Below are positions 1 through 8,190 of a DNA stretch of 16,168 nucleotides, piece after piece (within the stretch, counting starts at the first letter, position 1; each line of letters opens with the position of its first letter). Source of the DNA: Planctomycetota bacterium. Its GTDB lineage: Bacteria > Planctomycetota > Phycisphaerae > WQYP01. The DNA lies in the NCBI GenBank assembly GCA_021852225.1, contig JAJZOA010000017.1:1-16168 (forward strand). The letters run 5' to 3'. The notes under the pieces are model-generated. The model made no database searches and was not told where the DNA came from. It worked only from the letters and a program-made list of their open reading frames with translations. The position numbers and the translations under genes are program-made.

Positions 1-64
1 CGCATACGGCCGTCTCGTAAATCGCTGCGGCTCCAAATTTTCCTTGGTCCCGACTCCTACGCCG
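1..64 (-). other. Possible 5' start of the next packaging-operon gene (cut by window edge)
   Basis: This is the short stretch downstream of the terminase stop on the minus strand. The minus strand carries AAGGA shortly before an in-frame TTG, and an open frame runs off the window edge. In tailed phages the gene after terL is usually the portal gene, so this may be its start, but too little is present to identify it. Confidence 0.15.
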
Positions 65-1447
65 CTATTCCCCCCAAATCCGATTGAAATCAAATCGCGA
101 TTGCAGCGGCTCGCCCGGTCCTGATTGTTTTGCCGCTTCAACCGTATTTCCCGCGCCCGCTTCCGCGGTCGCATCCAGACCGGAAACCAGGTAACGCAGC
201 GCGTCCAGCGCGTGGTCGCGCCCCAGAAATGCCCGCGGACCGGGATTTCCGGCGGACCGAACGGCATAACGATATTCCGCCGCCTCTGAAAGAAGATTCA
301 CACACTGCGGATCCACTTTCAGGAGACCGGTTAACAGCCGCGATTCCACCAGGGCAACGCCCGCTTCAATTCCGCGTCCCGGCGGCGGCCGACATAAAAT
401 ATCCGCGCGATTCAACGCATGAATCAATTCCGGCCGAGCCGGGTCCGCAAAGGTCGCTTCCACATTCCAGCGGGCACACAGGCCGGTCAATCGCGACAGC
501 AATGAGTCCAGCGGAAGCTTCTGGACATACATTTCTTCTACAATGTGCAATACATTTTGCGCATCAGCCACCCCCACCAGCACCGCCAGCGGATCGGTCC
601 AGCCCCAGTCAATTCCCATATACACTCTGCGGCCGGGGACCATCGCCTGGGCGTTAAATTCCCGCACGGCTCCGGCCAATTCCGGGTAAACAATGCCTTC
701 TGGCTCCGCCCAGATACCATGCAGCAGTTGGTCGCGCCTTGATCCGCTAAGCCGTTCCAGGGTTTTTAAATATTCCACCCCGGCCGGCTTCCACTGGCCA
801 CTGCGATGGTCAAACAGCAAAGGATTATCCTGATGCCGGCTCACCAGCCGCTGCATAAGCCCGGCATTTGCCCGCAGATTCAGCCAGTGTCCGGGGAAAG
901 ATGGATTGCATTCGGCAATCGCCTGATGAAAGGGCATCATGCCGTTTCGCAGTCGCGTGATAAGTTTTTCCCAGTCATCAAGTTCCAGTTCCGTGGCTTC
1001 GCAGGCCAGCACCATGTCATATTCCGTGGACATCATGCGATCCGGATTATCCATCGACCCGAGCACCAGTTGCGAACCGTTGGACAGCGCATAATGCGTG
1101 CGATGCCCGCGTCCCGGTCCGCGCAGCATGGAATGGCCCGCGGGCACCACTTTGGTTTCCCACGTGACCAGGGCGGACTGGGTCAGACTCAGCCGCGTTT
1201 TGCGCACCAGCAGAGCGCGCATTCCGGGATAATTGCACATGCAGATAAACAGCTTCTCGAGTGCCGCGCGGGTTTTGCCCGTGCCCGCCGGCCCGGCCAG
1301 CAGCACTTCGCGCTGGTGCGAATAAAGCAGCTTTTCCGCGGCACCGACCGCCATAAACGGCCGCTGACCCGCGGATGGTTGATCGGATTGCGCATCGTTT
1401 CGGCCAGACCTGCCGGCACCGCCGGATAAGGGCGTTTTGGAATTCAC
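65..1447 (-). CDS. terL: Phage terminase large subunit (packaging ATPase and nuclease)
   Basis: This 460-aa protein should power packaging of phage DNA into the prohead and cut the concatemer. The N-terminal ATPase has a Walker A motif GPAGTGKT at residues 52-59 and a Walker B-like segment YDMVLACE at about 143-150, ending in the catalytic acid. The C-terminal RNase H-fold nuclease shows the expected spaced acids: YMGIDWG (Asp280), FADPA (Asp335) and GRDHALDALRY (Asp411/Asp415). The length is normal for TerL. The best start is GTG at 1447, preceded by an AGGTGA-type ribosome site; an ATG two bases upstream is out of frame and meets a stop at once. The gene lies about 40 bases downstream of the TerS-like gene on the same strand, so the two are probably co-transcribed. 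It looks intact. I am confident of the family; the N-terminal 30 residues are low complexity and less certain. Confidence 0.93.
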   Translation of the reverse strand: MNSKTPLSGGAGRSGRNDAQSDQPSAGQRPFMAVGAAEKLLYSHQREVLLAGPAGTGKTRAALEKLFICMCNYPGMRALLVRKTRLSLTQSALVTWETKVVPAGHSMLRGPGRGHRTHYALSNGSQLVLGSMDNPDRMMSTEYDMVLACEATELELDDWEKLITRLRNGMMPFHQAIAECNPSFPGHWLNLRANAGLMQRLVSRHQDNPLLFDHRSGQWKPAGVEYLKTLERLSGSRRDQLLHGIWAEPEGIVYPELAGAVREFNAQAMVPGRRVYMGIDWGWTDPLAVLVGVADAQNVLHIVEEMYVQKLPLDSLLSRLTGLCARWNVEATFADPARPELIHALNRADILCRPPPGRGIEAGVALVESRLLTGLLKVDPQCVNLLSEAAEYRYAVRSAGNPGPRAFLGRDHALDALRYLVSGLDATAEAGAGNTVEAAKQSGPGEPLQSRFDFNRIWGE

Positions 1448-1485
1448 ATCGTCACCTGGTTTATCGACTGATTCAGAATTCTCCG

Positions 1486-2028
1486 TTATATCTCATGCAT
1501 CCGCACATTTAAATATGTCTTTTCTGGTTCGCGAACCCCGGGCGCGACGCCCTTGTCTTTTCCCTGTTTCAGATATTCCTTGCCCAACATGAAAATAAGC
1601 CGCAAATCCGGTTCCTTTATTGCGGCCATGGTTAATTGCTGCCGCCGCAGCGCCTGCTGCAAAAGGGCGCGTCCGAAGCGGAAATCCCGTCTGTTTGCGG
1701 GGCTTAATTTTTTTGCCGATGTTCGCAGCAGAGCCGCTATTTCGCCAAGTGTCGCCCCGGTCTGGGCCAACTGTTGAATCTGTTTTCGGCGGTAACGAAT
1801 CGGCACAGACCGGGGCACCTCCATACCCGGAGCCACCGCTGACCCGGGCACTGCCGGCACCTCTGCGGATGCCGCCGCCGCAGGCTGCCCCGCCGGAATC
1901 CCCAGAACCATGCGGGCATTCACAGTTGCCTGTGGAACGGCCTGAACAGTGGCGGGCTTCGGAGTGGCAACCCGGTATTGGGTATTTTTGCCAAGCGGCA
2001 ACGGCAACTTGTTGACAGAATTGGACAT
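1486..2028 (-). CDS. Terminase small subunit-like DNA-packaging protein
   Basis: This 180-aa protein probably recognises phage DNA and recruits the large terminase. Residues 1-75 are a Pro/Ala/Val-rich low-complexity segment with no recognisable fold. Residues 80-130 (RRKQIQQLAQTGATLGEIAA and onwards) look like a helix-turn-helix of the terminase-small type. They are followed by LIFMLGKEYLKQ at 144-155, which matches the 'WLGKQYLGQ' segment typical of phage small terminases. The frame is open further upstream to 2139, but that part overlaps the ABC/GNAT gene. The ATG at 2028 sits two bases after that gene's stop, and the stop region itself supplies a GGGTGGGA ribosome site, so translational coupling is likely. 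The next gene downstream is terL. The assignment rests on motif pattern and position; the long disordered N-terminus is unusual. Confidence 0.72.
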   Translation of the reverse strand: MSNSVNKLPLPLGKNTQYRVATPKPATVQAVPQATVNARMVLGIPAGQPAAAASAEVPAVPGSAVAPGMEVPRSVPIRYRRKQIQQLAQTGATLGEIAALLRTSAKKLSPANRRDFRFGRALLQQALRRQQLTMAAIKEPDLRLIFMLGKEYLKQGKDKGVAPGVREPEKTYLNVRMHEI

Positions 2029-2030
2029 AT

Positions 2031-3236
2031 TTATCCCACCCATACAAATGAACAAATCCTCCGCGATCCATAGGGGCGGGTACGGCGCCGGCCCGCGTGT
2101 GCCGGTCGGCAAATGCCGATGGCCGTAGTCCGCCAGCAACGGCTTGCGTGCAAAGACCGTATCATTCCCGGATGGCTGGTAACCAGGCTCAAACGCCGAA
2201 CCGCGGGGGCCTCAATTGCGGCCACAGTGTCACGAAAAGCCGAACCAATGCCGATTCCCTGAAAATCCGGTAAAACCACCACCCGGCTGAACCGCCAGTA
2301 ACCCCTGAACCCGGCCACCGGTGCCACCGCCGCAAACGCCACCGGCTTGGGCGACGCGTTCGTGTCGTTCAGGCCGCTGCCGGCAGTCAGCAGGCCGGCG
2401 TAACAGCGTATCGCCGCCGGCAAAGACTGACTTAAATAGTGATGACGCTTAAACAGGTTCCAAACGTCGGCATTGCACCGATGGACCGAAATTCTGATTC
2501 TCGGCCGACAAAGCAACCCCCGTGTCCGCCGCGGCTGGTGGACACGGGTAAGGTCCGGCGCCACCGTTCCCGCCGCCGGTTGGCAAGCGGCCTGCGGCAT
2601 ATCAGCCGCATGAAAGCGCGTCAGTTGGCCCGATGCCATGTCCAGGCACCAGTCCGGACAAAGCCAGTCCAGCACATCGTAATGACAGGACACAGCCACA
2701 AATCGCCGCCGTATGGATCCGGCCCGAATGGCTCCCGCCACCGCGGCTGCGCCCACGCGCGCCGCGGTACGGTCCACCAGACTGGTGAATTCATCCATCA
2801 CCACGGGGATATCCGGATCAGTGGCGGCCAGCAGCATTCGAGCCAGGTCCGCGCGGAATTGTTCTCCACCGCTAAGTGTGCCATAAGGCCGCAGCCAAGC
2901 CGGCGGAGAGGCAAACCCCACCGCCGTCAACATGCGGGTAATCTGATGAATGTCGCCATCCAGGCAGTCCACAATCGCCCGGTCGGCCGGCCAAATCAGC
3001 GGCCAGACCGGCGGCCGCAACGAACCGGCAAACGCACTGCGCGCGATGTGGGTTTTACCGCTGCCTGAAGGGCCGACAATCAACCCAATTTTCCACGGTT
3101 CACTTTCCGCCGGAATTTCCGCGCAAAACTGCTGCACACTGTTTTTAGTTATCGCAATATCAAAAAGGCCGGCAACCTGCCGAACACGAAATGAATCCGC
3201 AATTGAACAACTGACAGTGGTGGTGATTTCCGGCAT
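2031..3236 (-). CDS. ABC-type ATPase fused to a GNAT acetyltransferase
   Basis: This is a single 401-aa chain with two domains. Residues about 1-215 form an ABC-class ATPase: Walker A GPSGSGKT (55-62), signature LSGGEQ (121-126), Walker B VVMDEF with Asp148/Glu149, and an H-loop SCHYD (183-187). No membrane segments are present, so this is not a transporter subunit. Residues about 245-401 are a GNAT fold, with the acetyl-CoA loop DFQGIGIGSAFRD (324-336). The C-terminal GSRRICSFVWVG fits the end of related phage-associated acetyltransferases, so I see no frameshift. The ATG at 3236 is preceded by GGAAGG. The gene lies between the ParB-like gene and the small terminase, and its stop is two bases from the TerS-like start. 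The position suggests a packaging- or DNA-linked role, but the substrate is unknown. Confidence 0.85.
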   Translation of the reverse strand: MPEITTTVSCSIADSFRVRQVAGLFDIAITKNSVQQFCAEIPAESEPWKIGLIVGPSGSGKTHIARSAFAGSLRPPVWPLIWPADRAIVDCLDGDIHQITRMLTAVGFASPPAWLRPYGTLSGGEQFRADLARMLLAATDPDIPVVMDEFTSLVDRTAARVGAAAVAGAIRAGSIRRRFVAVSCHYDVLDWLCPDWCLDMASGQLTRFHAADMPQAACQPAAGTVAPDLTRVHQPRRTRGLLCRPRIRISVHRCNADVWNLFKRHHYLSQSLPAAIRCYAGLLTAGSGLNDTNASPKPVAFAAVAPVAGFRGYWRFSRVVVLPDFQGIGIGSAFRDTVAAIEAPAVRRLSLVTSHPGMIRSLHASRCWRTTAIGICRPAHAGRRRTRPYGSRRICSFVWVG

Positions 3237-3475
3237 AAACCTTCCCGCGGTTTAAGGGAATATGAGAAAGATATCCGGCGGACGTCCTCCGGAATCAGGC
3301 GGCGATATTAATCTGAATCGCGGACATCACGCCGGCGGCCGCCCCTTCAAATAAGGTAACACTGGCCCTCGGTCAGAATATAATTTCAGGGTACGCAGCG
3401 ACCTTATGCGGCAGAAGTCGTATGATTTGGGGCAGACCGCTCCAACATTTTGGGCATGACCAAGCATCAGTTTCC

Positions 3476-4036
3476 TTACAGTGTCATCAGCCGCACCTTG
3501 CGGCCCTGCCCCGCAAGCTGCTGGTACAATATTTTCTGATCCGCCTCGTCATGACATTCCACGGCAAGTTCATACAAGTGCGGAATGTCGTGAATCTGCG
3601 GCAAATTTTCCGGCAGTTGCAACGGTGCCACCCCGGCGGCTTGTAACAACGCATTCAGTGATTCATCAGAAAAACCGGTGGCAATTTTCAGCAGATCATC
3701 CAGCGATTCAAATTCGCTTTTAAGTGCCGCAAGGTCCCATTGGGCAAGTTCTGCGGTGCGGTTGTCCGCAATGGCGTAGGCAATTGCATCGGGTCCGGAA
3801 AGATCGGTTACGAGCACCTCTATGGACGACCAGCCCAATTCACGTGCCGCCTGATAGCTGCCGTTGCCGGCACGAATAATATTATTGCGGTCCACCACAA
3901 TGGGCTTCTGCTGGCCGAAGCGGCGCAGGCTGGCCTTAATTGCCGCAATATTTTCCGGACTATGCCGCCGCACATTGGCAGGATCCGGAGAAATGGAATC
4001 AAGCGGCACGGTTTTTATGAGCGGCGTGGTTTTCAT
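3476..4036 (-). CDS. ParB/sulfiredoxin-fold nuclease-domain protein, phage type
   Basis: This 186-aa protein carries a ParB N-terminal (ParB/Srx) domain over residues about 5-95: VPLDSISPDPANVRRH, IKASLRRFGQQKPIVVD and RAGNGSYQAARELGW. The glycine-rich GNGS box is the CTPase/nuclease motif, in the GNGS form often seen in phage ParB-like proteins instead of the GxRR/GHGR form of chromosomal ParB. There is no ParB-type central helix-turn-helix or dimerisation domain, so this is not a partition ParB. It is the first gene of the leftward packaging operon; about 240 bases separate it from the ABC/GNAT gene. That gap contains only very short open frames. The start ATG at 4036 has only a weak ribosome site. 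Expected role: DNA or nucleotide binding linked to packaging or replication. Confidence 0.85.
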   Translation of the reverse strand: MKTTPLIKTVPLDSISPDPANVRRHSPENIAAIKASLRRFGQQKPIVVDRNNIIRAGNGSYQAARELGWSSIEVLVTDLSGPDAIAYAIADNRTAELAQWDLAALKSEFESLDDLLKIATGFSDESLNALLQAAGVAPLQLPENLPQIHDIPHLYELAVECHDEADQKILYQQLAGQGRKVRLMTL

Positions 4037-4093
4037 ATTTCAGATATAGCAATCAAGGAAAGCGGATAATCAAAATCACCCATCGCCCCAACC

Positions 4094-4118
4094 TGGCGGG
4101 CGGGCATCTTGCCCGCCA
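4094..4118. repeat. REP-like inverted repeat, perfect 8-bp stem
   Basis: TGGCGGGC and GCCCGCCA pair perfectly across a 9-base loop. It sits upstream of the ParB-like gene. A related GGCGGG/CCCGCC hairpin lies at 4429-4447, in a similar ACCTGGCGGGCGG context, so these may be members of a dispersed GC-rich repeat family. There is no T-run, so a classical terminator is unlikely. Confidence 0.6.
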
Positions 4119-4149
4119 AACGCCAGTGCGTAGCCCGGCCACCCGGCGG

Positions 4150-4164
4150 CCCGTGCTTCACGCC
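4150..4164. repeat. Short direct repeat CCCGTGCTTCA-GCC, copy 1
   Basis: The block CCCGTGCTTCACGCC recurs with one mismatch at 4446-4460 (CCCGTGCTTCATGCC). Both copies follow a GC-rich palindromic segment, which supports a shared REP-like origin. Confidence 0.5.
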
Positions 4165-4275
4165 AAACACGATATCCGCATTTTTCAGAATGAGGTAATA
4201 AAATTATTGAACCATGACCCTCGCAAAATTGATGACTGCCTCCATTATTAAGCGATGCACCCCATCTCCTCTCAT

Positions 4276-4321
4276 TAAGTGAGGCAACGCCGAAGCCTCA
4301 TTAAAGCCGCCGCGGGCGGCT
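4276..4321. repeat. Two adjacent hairpins (possible terminator or processing structure)
   Basis: TGAGGC (4280-4285) pairs with GCCTCA (4295-4300). The pairing extends through TTAA on both outer sides with one bulged G. Immediately after, AGCCGCC (4305-4311) pairs with GGCGGCT (4315-4321) over a GCG loop, followed by TGTCTTATTA. Tandem hairpins between divergent operons could block read-through or be repeat debris. Confidence 0.45.
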
Positions 4322-4428
4322 GTCTTATTATGCGTAGCGCCGCCGCCCATCGTCCTCCGGGTTGCTCGTTGGTCGATAATCGTTCGCCGTTGTTAACCCC
4401 CCCGCCTCCCAACCGCCAATGAGAACCT

Positions 4429-4460
4429 GGCGGGCGGCCGTCCCGCCCGTGCTTCATGCC
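4429..4460. repeat. REP-like inverted repeat plus CCCGTGCTTCA block, copy 2
   Basis: GGCGGG (4429-4434) pairs with CCCGCC (4442-4447) around CGGCCGT, and the second copy of the CCCGTGCTTCA-GCC block follows directly. The preceding ACCTGGCGGGCGG matches the flank of the hairpin at 4094. Confidence 0.5.
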
Positions 4461-4568
4461 GCAGCCGGGACTATCCAAAGAACCGGCAATGGAGCATAAT
4501 TTGTAACGATGGCGGTTGAATGCGGAATTCGCAGGGCTAACGCCTGTTTACTTCTGGGATTGTGACCT

Positions 4569-7500
4569 ATGGCATTGAATTTTTCAGCCGCGCGGGAATT
4601 GCTCAACCAATTCAAATTTGGCGATCTGTTCATCGAGCATCTCGGCTGGTCCAACCCGCCCGCGGGACGCCGCGCGCCGGTGAAAATGCAGGTCAAGGGA
4701 CTCGATTTCCAACGGCGGCAAATTGCCGACCTCGGCGGCGTCGGCGTTTACGAAATTGTCGCGTCCACAATCGCAGACCGGAAAACCCGTGAAGCAATCG
4801 GCCGTGAAATGCGGCAGATTCAATACGAATGCCTGCTGATATTTGTCGACGCCCAACGGACCCAAAGCGTCTGGCACTGGGCCAAAAAGGAGGGGGATAA
4901 AAACACGCATGTTGTCCGGGAACATTTCTTCGCCGGCGGCCAGCCGGGCGATTTATTTATCAGCAAAATCAGCGCAATCGTTTTTGATATGTCGGAATTT
5001 GATTCCGAAGGACGTGTGGCGCTTACGCAGGTGGCGGCCAAGCTGCGTACCGCATTGGATGTACAGCGCGTCACCAAAAAGTTTTTTGGTGAATTTAAGA
5101 CCATTCACGACGATCTGGTGGGCCTGATAGCCGGGATACCACACGAACGGGACCGCCGGTGGTATGCGTCTATCCTGCTGAACCGGCTCATGTTCATCTA
5201 TTTCCTGCAGCGCAAGGGCTTTCTTGATTACAAAAACAAAAACAGCCGCGATGGCAATGTGCTTTACCTTCAGCAGAAGCTGACCCATTATCAGAACCCG
5301 GCGGAAAGGAAGCCGAATGGCGGCAGCTTTTACGGCGAATTTCTGCAATTGCTGTTTTTTGAGGGCTTTGCCAAGCCGGAGGAGGAGCGGTCCGCGGCGG
5401 CCCGCACGGCCCTGGGGGCCATCCAGTATCTCAACGGCGGCCTGTTCCTGCCGCACCGCATTGAGACAACCAACAAAAATATCGCCATCCCCAACGAATT
5501 TTTTGAACGGCTCCTCAAACTGTTCGCCAGCTATTCATGGAACCTTAACGACATCCCGGGCGAAAATGACCAGGAAATTAGCCCGCATATATTGGGCTAC
5601 ATTTTTGAAAAATACATCAACCAGAAAGCTTTTGGAGCCTATTACACTCGCCCCGAAATTACCGAATATCTCTGCGAACGAACAATTCACCAGCTTATTC
5701 TGGATGCCATCAACACCCCGGCCAATACACCCATTTTGCCCGGTGCCAAGGCCAGGCAGTATGAATCTCTGGCCGACCTGTTGATCGATCTGGACGCCCC
5801 ACTGTGCCGCAAGCTGACTCTGGAGGTGCTGCCACGGCTGTCTCTCCTGGACCCGGCCTGCGGCTCCGGCGCTTTTCTGGTGGCGGCAATGAATACGCTG
5901 ATCAACGTTTATTCGGCGGTCATCGGCAAGATTAAGTTTTTGCACGATGCCGAGCTTACCACATGGCTTGCGACCATTGAATCCGGACGCACCGGCCCGA
6001 ACATTGCCTATTTCATTAAAAAGCGGATCATCACCGACAATCTTTTTGGCGTGGACATTATGGAAGAGGCCACGGAAATAGCGCGCCTGCGGCTGTTTCT
6101 GGCCTTGGTATCCTCCGCGGAAACGGTCGAACAACTCGAACCGCTGCCGAATATTGACTTCAATATTCTGCCGGGCAACTCCCTGGTGGGGTTAATGCGG
6201 GTGGACGGCCCTTCATTTGAGAAAAAGGAACGGCAGGGGAATTTATTCCGGCAGCGGTCGTACAGGCAAATATTGGAGGAAAAAAATCGCCTGATTGATA
6301 ACTACCGTCACGCGGCTACCTATTTTGAAGATTTAACCGCCCTTCGCAACGATATTGATGGGAAAAAGCAGGCCTGCGGAGATGTACTGGATGACATGCT
6401 TCTGGACGAATTTGAACAACTCGGGATTAAATTTGAACAGGCCACTTGGGATGAGGCAAAGAATGCCCAAGGGCGCCCGAAAAAGCGGGGATTGAATCTG
6501 GAGGATATTAAGCGGATGCAGCCGTTCCATTGGGGATTCGAATTTGACCGCGTACTCAATGAACAAGGCGGGTTTGACGCTATTATCACCAATCCGCCAT
6601 GGGAAATATTGAAGCCCAACGCCAAGGAATTCTTTCTGGACCGTTCCGACCTGGTTTCCAAAAAGAAAATGCTGATCCACGATTTTGAAAAGGAGCAGGA
6701 GCGGCTCCTGAAGCAGGATACGGAAGTTCGCGATGCGTGGTTGGAATACCTTTCCAGCTACCCGCATGTCAGTGGCTATTTCCGCAGCGCCCGGCAGTTC
6801 CAGAACCAGATCAGCATAGTCAACGGAAAGAAGGCCGGAACAGATATCAACCTCTATAAGCTGTTTACCGAACAATGCTTCAATCTTTTGCGGGCTGGCG
6901 GCCTGTGCGGCACCGTAATACCCAGCGGCATATACACGGACCTTGGTGCGAAGCAATTGCGCGAAATGCTGTTCAAGGAAACGCTCATTACAGGGTTGTT
7001 TGGCTTCGAGAATCGCAAGCAGATATTTGAAGGCGTCGATTCACGATTCAAATTTGTCGTGCTTACATTTCAAAAAGGCGGCACAACCCGGCAATTCCCC
7101 GCAGCGTTCATGCGGCACGATGCGGAAGAATTGGAGCGCTTTCCACAGCACGGCGCCGTGCCTATCAGCGTTGACCTGGTGCGGCGTCTATCGCCGGATT
7201 CGTTATCCGTGATGGAATTCAAATGCGATCTGGATGTCCAGATTGCCGAGAAAATGCTGAAGTTCCCGTTGCTGGGGGAAAAACTTGAGGGCGTCTGGAA
7301 TTTGCAGTTCTCGTGCGAATTTCACATGACCAACGACAGCGATTTATTTGAGACCAGCCCCGGCAAGGGGAGGCTGCCGCTTTACGAAGGCAAAATGATA
7401 TGGCAGTTTGAACACGACTATGCCAAGCCGCGGTATTGGGTGGATGAGAAAAAAGGGCGGGCACGGATTTTAGGCCGCACGGCGGATAACGGCCAGAAGC

Positions 7501-8063
7501 TGGATTATCAGGATTATCGGCTGGGGTTCCGGGATATTGCAGCAAACACGAACGAGCGGACCTTGGTGGCAGCACTTATTCCGGCAGCATTTCACGGTAA
7601 TAAAATTCCAACAGTATGCACCTACAGCGGGCGCGGCGGGATGCTTATCAAGGAAAGTGACCAATTATTCCTTTCCGCACTGCTTAATAGCTTCGCCATT
7701 GACTGGGTAATCCGGATGAAGGTAACGACAACCCTCAATTTCTTTTACGTCTACCAACTCCCCGTTCCGCGTTTGACGGAAAAAGACCCGGAGTTCGCGC
7801 CCATCGTGGAACGCGCCGCCCGCCTGATCTGCACCACGCCGGAATTTGATTCATTGGCCAAACAAGTCGGCCTGAAAAGCCACAAAGACGGCACCACCGA
7901 CCCCGCCGAACGCGCCCAACTCCGCGCCCAGCTCGACGCCCTGATCGCCCATCTCTACGGCCTAACCGAACAAGAATTCGCCCATATATTAACCACCTTC
8001 CCACTGGTACCGCAGGAAACTAAGGACGCCGCGTTGGCGGAATTTTTGGCGGGTATTACATAA
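4569..8063 (+). CDS. Eco57I-type adenine-specific DNA methyltransferase / type IIG-like restriction-modification protein
   Basis: This 1164-aa protein should methylate adenine in DNA using S-adenosylmethionine. Motif I is DPACGSGAF (Asp428-Phe436) and catalytic motif IV is FDAIITNPPW (NPPW at 675-678), the gamma-class N6-adenine signature of Eco57I-like enzymes. Residues 1-160 form the N-terminal domain of this large family (GDLFIEHLGW, then LLIFVDAQRTQSVWHW). Residues about 190-225 (RRWYASILLNRLMFIYFLQR) start the helical linker, and the C-terminal ~350 residues are the target-recognition part. The chain ends in LYGLTEQEFAHILTTFPLVP, a typical family tail. I cannot point to a clean PD-(D/E)XK nuclease motif, so cleavage is not shown. 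The ATG at 4569 has only a weak GGGA site. No separate specificity or helicase subunit is adjacent. The tail of this gene recurs as fragments three more times downstream. Confidence 0.9.
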   Translation: MALNFSAARELLNQFKFGDLFIEHLGWSNPPAGRRAPVKMQVKGLDFQRRQIADLGGVGVYEIVASTIADRKTREAIGREMRQIQYECLLIFVDAQRTQSVWHWAKKEGDKNTHVVREHFFAGGQPGDLFISKISAIVFDMSEFDSEGRVALTQVAAKLRTALDVQRVTKKFFGEFKTIHDDLVGLIAGIPHERDRRWYASILLNRLMFIYFLQRKGFLDYKNKNSRDGNVLYLQQKLTHYQNPAERKPNGGSFYGEFLQLLFFEGFAKPEEERSAAARTALGAIQYLNGGLFLPHRIETTNKNIAIPNEFFERLLKLFASYSWNLNDIPGENDQEISPHILGYIFEKYINQKAFGAYYTRPEITEYLCERTIHQLILDAINTPANTPILPGAKARQYESLADLLIDLDAPLCRKLTLEVLPRLSLLDPACGSGAFLVAAMNTLINVYSAVIGKIKFLHDAELTTWLATIESGRTGPNIAYFIKKRIITDNLFGVDIMEEATEIARLRLFLALVSSAETVEQLEPLPNIDFNILPGNSLVGLMRVDGPSFEKKERQGNLFRQRSYRQILEEKNRLIDNYRHAATYFEDLTALRNDIDGKKQACGDVLDDMLLDEFEQLGIKFEQATWDEAKNAQGRPKKRGLNLEDIKRMQPFHWGFEFDRVLNEQGGFDAIITNPPWEILKPNAKEFFLDRSDLVSKKKMLIHDFEKEQERLLKQDTEVRDAWLEYLSSYPHVSGYFRSARQFQNQISIVNGKKAGTDINLYKLFTEQCFNLLRAGGLCGTVIPSGIYTDLGAKQLREMLFKETLITGLFGFENRKQIFEGVDSRFKFVVLTFQKGGTTRQFPAAFMRHDAEELERFPQHGAVPISVDLVRRLSPDSLSVMEFKCDLDVQIAEKMLKFPLLGEKLEGVWNLQFSCEFHMTNDSDLFETSPGKGRLPLYEGKMIWQFEHDYAKPRYWVDEKKGRARILGRTADNGQKLDYQDYRLGFRDIAANTNERTLVAALIPAAFHGNKIPTVCTYSGRGGMLIKESDQLFLSALLNSFAIDWVIRMKVTTTLNFFYVYQLPVPRLTEKDPEFAPIVERAARLICTTPEFDSLAKQVGLKSHKDGTTDPAERAQLRAQLDALIAHLYGLTEQEFAHILTTFPLVPQETKDAALAEFLAGIT
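7963..8042 (+). repeat. Methylase 3'-tail seam, intact reference copy
   Basis: This segment of the methyltransferase encodes the LTEQEFAHILTTFPLVPQ region and is the reference for three degenerate copies at about 9429-9532, 11443-11478 and 12546-12614. Within the window only this copy is part of a full-length gene. Confidence 0.8.
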
Positions 8064-8118
8064 CGGTCGGCAGCCAGATGCCTTTGCTCATATCCGATTT
8101 CGACGAAAAGCAAAGATT

Positions 8119-8146
8119 TTGACAAAAATCTCCGCCTTCATATAAT
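8119..8146 (+). promoter_or_regulatory. Consensus sigma70-type promoter for the SDH operon
   Basis: TTGACA (8119-8124) and TATAAT (8141-8146) are both exact consensus hexamers separated by 16 bases. The predicted start at about 8153 lies ~40 bases before the 70-aa ORF. This is the best promoter in the window and implies strong, probably constitutive, expression. Confidence 0.8.
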
Positions 8147-8190
8147 AAAAAGTGAATTAACGTCAAATTATCAATGTAAGGAGAGTCTCC

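Larger units (their letters stand above)
4037..4568. other. Gene-free divergent spacer with GC-rich hairpins
   Basis: These 532 bases separate the leftward packaging operon from the rightward methyltransferase. I see no convincing gene; the short open frames here lack ribosome sites or recognisable sequence. The stretch holds at least four inverted repeats, listed separately, and a repeated CCGTGCTTCA block at 4151 and 4448. Promoters for both flanking operons should lie here, but no strong consensus promoter stands out. A CATAAT at about 4494-4499 is the best -10 candidate for the plus strand. Confidence 0.6.

Noticed and set aside
130..1429. Several plus-strand open frames opposite terL
   Set aside because: They are antisense shadows of a gene with clear terminase motifs; their translations show no recognisable family and lack ribosome sites.
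2029..2139. N-terminal extension of the small terminase to 2139
   Set aside because: It overlaps the ABC/GNAT coding sequence out of frame, and a well-placed ribosome site supports the ATG at 2028.
2031..2200. Possible frameshift at the GNAT C-terminus
   Set aside because: The zero-frame ending GSRRICSFVWVG looks like the normal end of related acetyltransferases, so no correction is needed.
2439..3068. A 209-aa plus-strand frame opposite the ABC/GNAT gene
   Set aside because: Arg/Pro/His-rich composition typical of antisense to a GC-rich gene; the minus-strand protein has complete ABC and GNAT motifs.
4569..5050. PD-(D/E)XK nuclease in the N-terminus of the methyltransferase
   Set aside because: I looked for a clean D-x(n)-(E/Q)-x-K pattern and could not assign one with confidence, so restriction activity is not claimed.
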